Shown in pieces: positions 49,046-64,000 of a stretch of 64,000 bases of DNA. Each line of letters starts with the position of its first letter. Within the stretch, counting starts at the first letter, position 1. The notes under the pieces are model-generated. The model was not told the DNA's origin, ran no database searches, and saw only the letters and a list, made by a program, of their open reading frames with translations. The stretch is from Lota lota. Its lineage: Eukaryota > Chordata > Actinopteri > Gadiformes > Lotidae. The position numbers were made by a program, and so were the translations under genes. The stretch is taken from assembly GCA_026745465.1 (NCBI GenBank), contig JACYXH010000330.1:85001-149000 (forward strand). Direction: 5' to 3'.

Positions 49046-49785
49046 TAACAATATGGTATACAAGTAAGAAATGAGTCTTTAACCAGTCTATACAGTGATT
49101 TCATTCTCTCTTCCTTATATTTATAGTATTTTGCTTAATAACTTGCATGATTTACAATAGGAGAAAAAGCTTATCCCCCAATTCAAGTTTTTGTGGGAGA
49201 GGAATGAGGGTTGATAACTTTCAGGTTGTCCACGTTCATCTCCAAACCTGCACACAGCTTGGTGCGACAACTAACGGGGGTGGGGTGGGGGGGGGGACGA
49301 CACTGTCAGACAGCCATTCCATCTCAGCTTAGAGGGCTGGTCTTTTTTCGAGCTCTTTACAATTTACATTTTAGTGACAAAAACAAAAAACAAAAAAAAC
49401 AACGACACACATCGTCCCGGCGCCCCCACATTAAAGCAATCATGTTCGCCCGCACAACGAGCTTCTCTCCAAGCCTCCGACACTGCGGACGACGGTCAGT
49501 TTGTTTTCAGCTTGCGAAGGGGGCTGTGTGTTTACGTCAGGGTCGTCATGTGCGCCTGCATACATGTCCTTGTGTAGCCAAACTAAAACACCAGACGACG
49601 TCCATTTCCTATTTCAATGTGACCGAGTGCCGCTCAGACACTCCGAGAAAAGGGGGAATTCTTCCTTCCTGCATCGTCTCGTAGAACGCCAGAACACAAG
49701 GCCGCAATGACCAGGAATGAGTTAGAGAGAACCTGGCCCATAACAAAACAAATCATTTTACAGTTTTAAAACACAAAAACGGTAC

Positions 49786-50248
49786 TTATCTTTCCCAAAA
49801 GGTACAAAATAAAAATGTATGAATAACATTAATTGCAGTTTTAGCATTTTTTTCTTAAAAAAAAGAATACACGAGAAAGGCATGAAAGCATACCCAAACA
49901 AACCAAAATATAACAAATATGGAGCACATTTGGTCTCAACCAAAAATATATATATATATTCTTTGTGATTCAACTGATTTTAAGAACCCCATTTGCAAAT
50001 CCCTCAACATTTTAAGAAATGTTGACATTGGTTTCTCACCCCCCCCCCCCCCCCCCCCATTTGTATTCTGTGTACAACTGTTGAAACTTTTTACACGTCA
50101 GTACAAAAAGTGTTCTCAACTTTAGAAAGACGAACAAAGCCCTCTGACAGACGGAGAGTCCGGCGAGGGAGGAACCGCCCCCCCCCCCCACCCCCGCCCC
50201 CCCCACCAGGCGCAGGACGGGGCGCACGTCACACACAACCCAGCGCTG
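49786..50248 (-). other. crebbp: CREBBP 3' UTR outside the duplication
   Basis: Non-coding sense sequence between the stop codon and unit 3. It includes a C run on the plus strand at about 50040-50058 and GC-rich C runs near 50180. Confidence 0.6.
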
Positions 50249-63864
<13,616 letters not shown>

Positions 63865-64000
63865 CTGGAGAGAAGGACAAACACGCCGAGCGGGCGAATA
63901 AACAAGACGCAGACGAGAAGCAGACACACAGAGGTCAGGGGGTCAGACCCGAGGCAGACGCACAACACGACAAACAAAGATTTGACGTTTAGAGGAAACG
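63865..64000. other. CREBBP intron running out of the window
   Basis: Sequence upstream (in transcript sense) of the exon acceptor CTCTCCAG at 63865-63872. The preceding exons are beyond the window. Confidence 0.7.

Overview
This is a piece of vertebrate nuclear genome, almost certainly from a ray-finned (teleost) fish. The genes are split by introns with GT-AG borders and their proteins align best with vertebrate families. The non-coding DNA is unusually rich in long (AC)n/(GT)n and (AG)n tracts, G/C homopolymers and minisatellites; such density is known from cod-like fish, but naming the order is only a guess. There are no bacterial operons, CRISPR arrays or viral genomes.

Layout. 1-6700 has no recognisable gene and is mostly simple repeats. 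TMEM186 (minus, 6791-7486, first exon not found) is followed by a ~2 kb inverted-repeat element (8662-10600). GDE1 (plus, six exons, 10722-14698) comes next, then MCRIP2 (plus, five exons, 16553-18477). SLX4 (minus, thirteen exons, 19395-32622) meets MCRIP2 tail to tail. The 3' eighteen exons of CREBBP (minus, 50249-63864) fill the right side; the CREBBP 5' half (TAZ1, KIX) lies beyond the window. I checked exon phases by hand: GDE1 gives 334 aa, MCRIP2 149 aa, SLX4 1937 aa and the CREBBP part 1613 aa, all with consistent frames. All five genes have human counterparts on chromosome 16p.

The most unusual part is 31302-49785, between SLX4 and CREBBP. A ~6 kb segment is present three times in tandem (31302-37686, 37687-43614, 43615-49785). 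Each unit runs from inside SLX4 exon 2, through SLX4 exon 1 and its promoter, across a tRNA-derived SINE and a shrunken copy of the CREBBP last exon, and ends in a copy of the CREBBP 3' flank. The shrunken CREBBP exon keeps the splice acceptor, the phase, the TAZ2 domain and the NCBD, but has lost the long Q/P-rich spacer and C-terminus. Two of the three copies have an open frame that could serve as an alternative CREBBP last exon; the third has a frameshifting 446-bp deletion. The duplication also gives SLX4 two extra first exons and promoters.

Functionally the genes are unrelated housekeeping or regulatory genes: a mitochondrial assembly factor, a membrane glycerophosphodiesterase, a CtBP/ERK-linked adaptor, the SLX4 nuclease scaffold of DNA repair, and the CBP acetyltransferase. 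Repeat growth has entered exons at several places, notably the GDE1 exon 4 splice donor (11 copies of 58 bp) and SLX4 exon 2.
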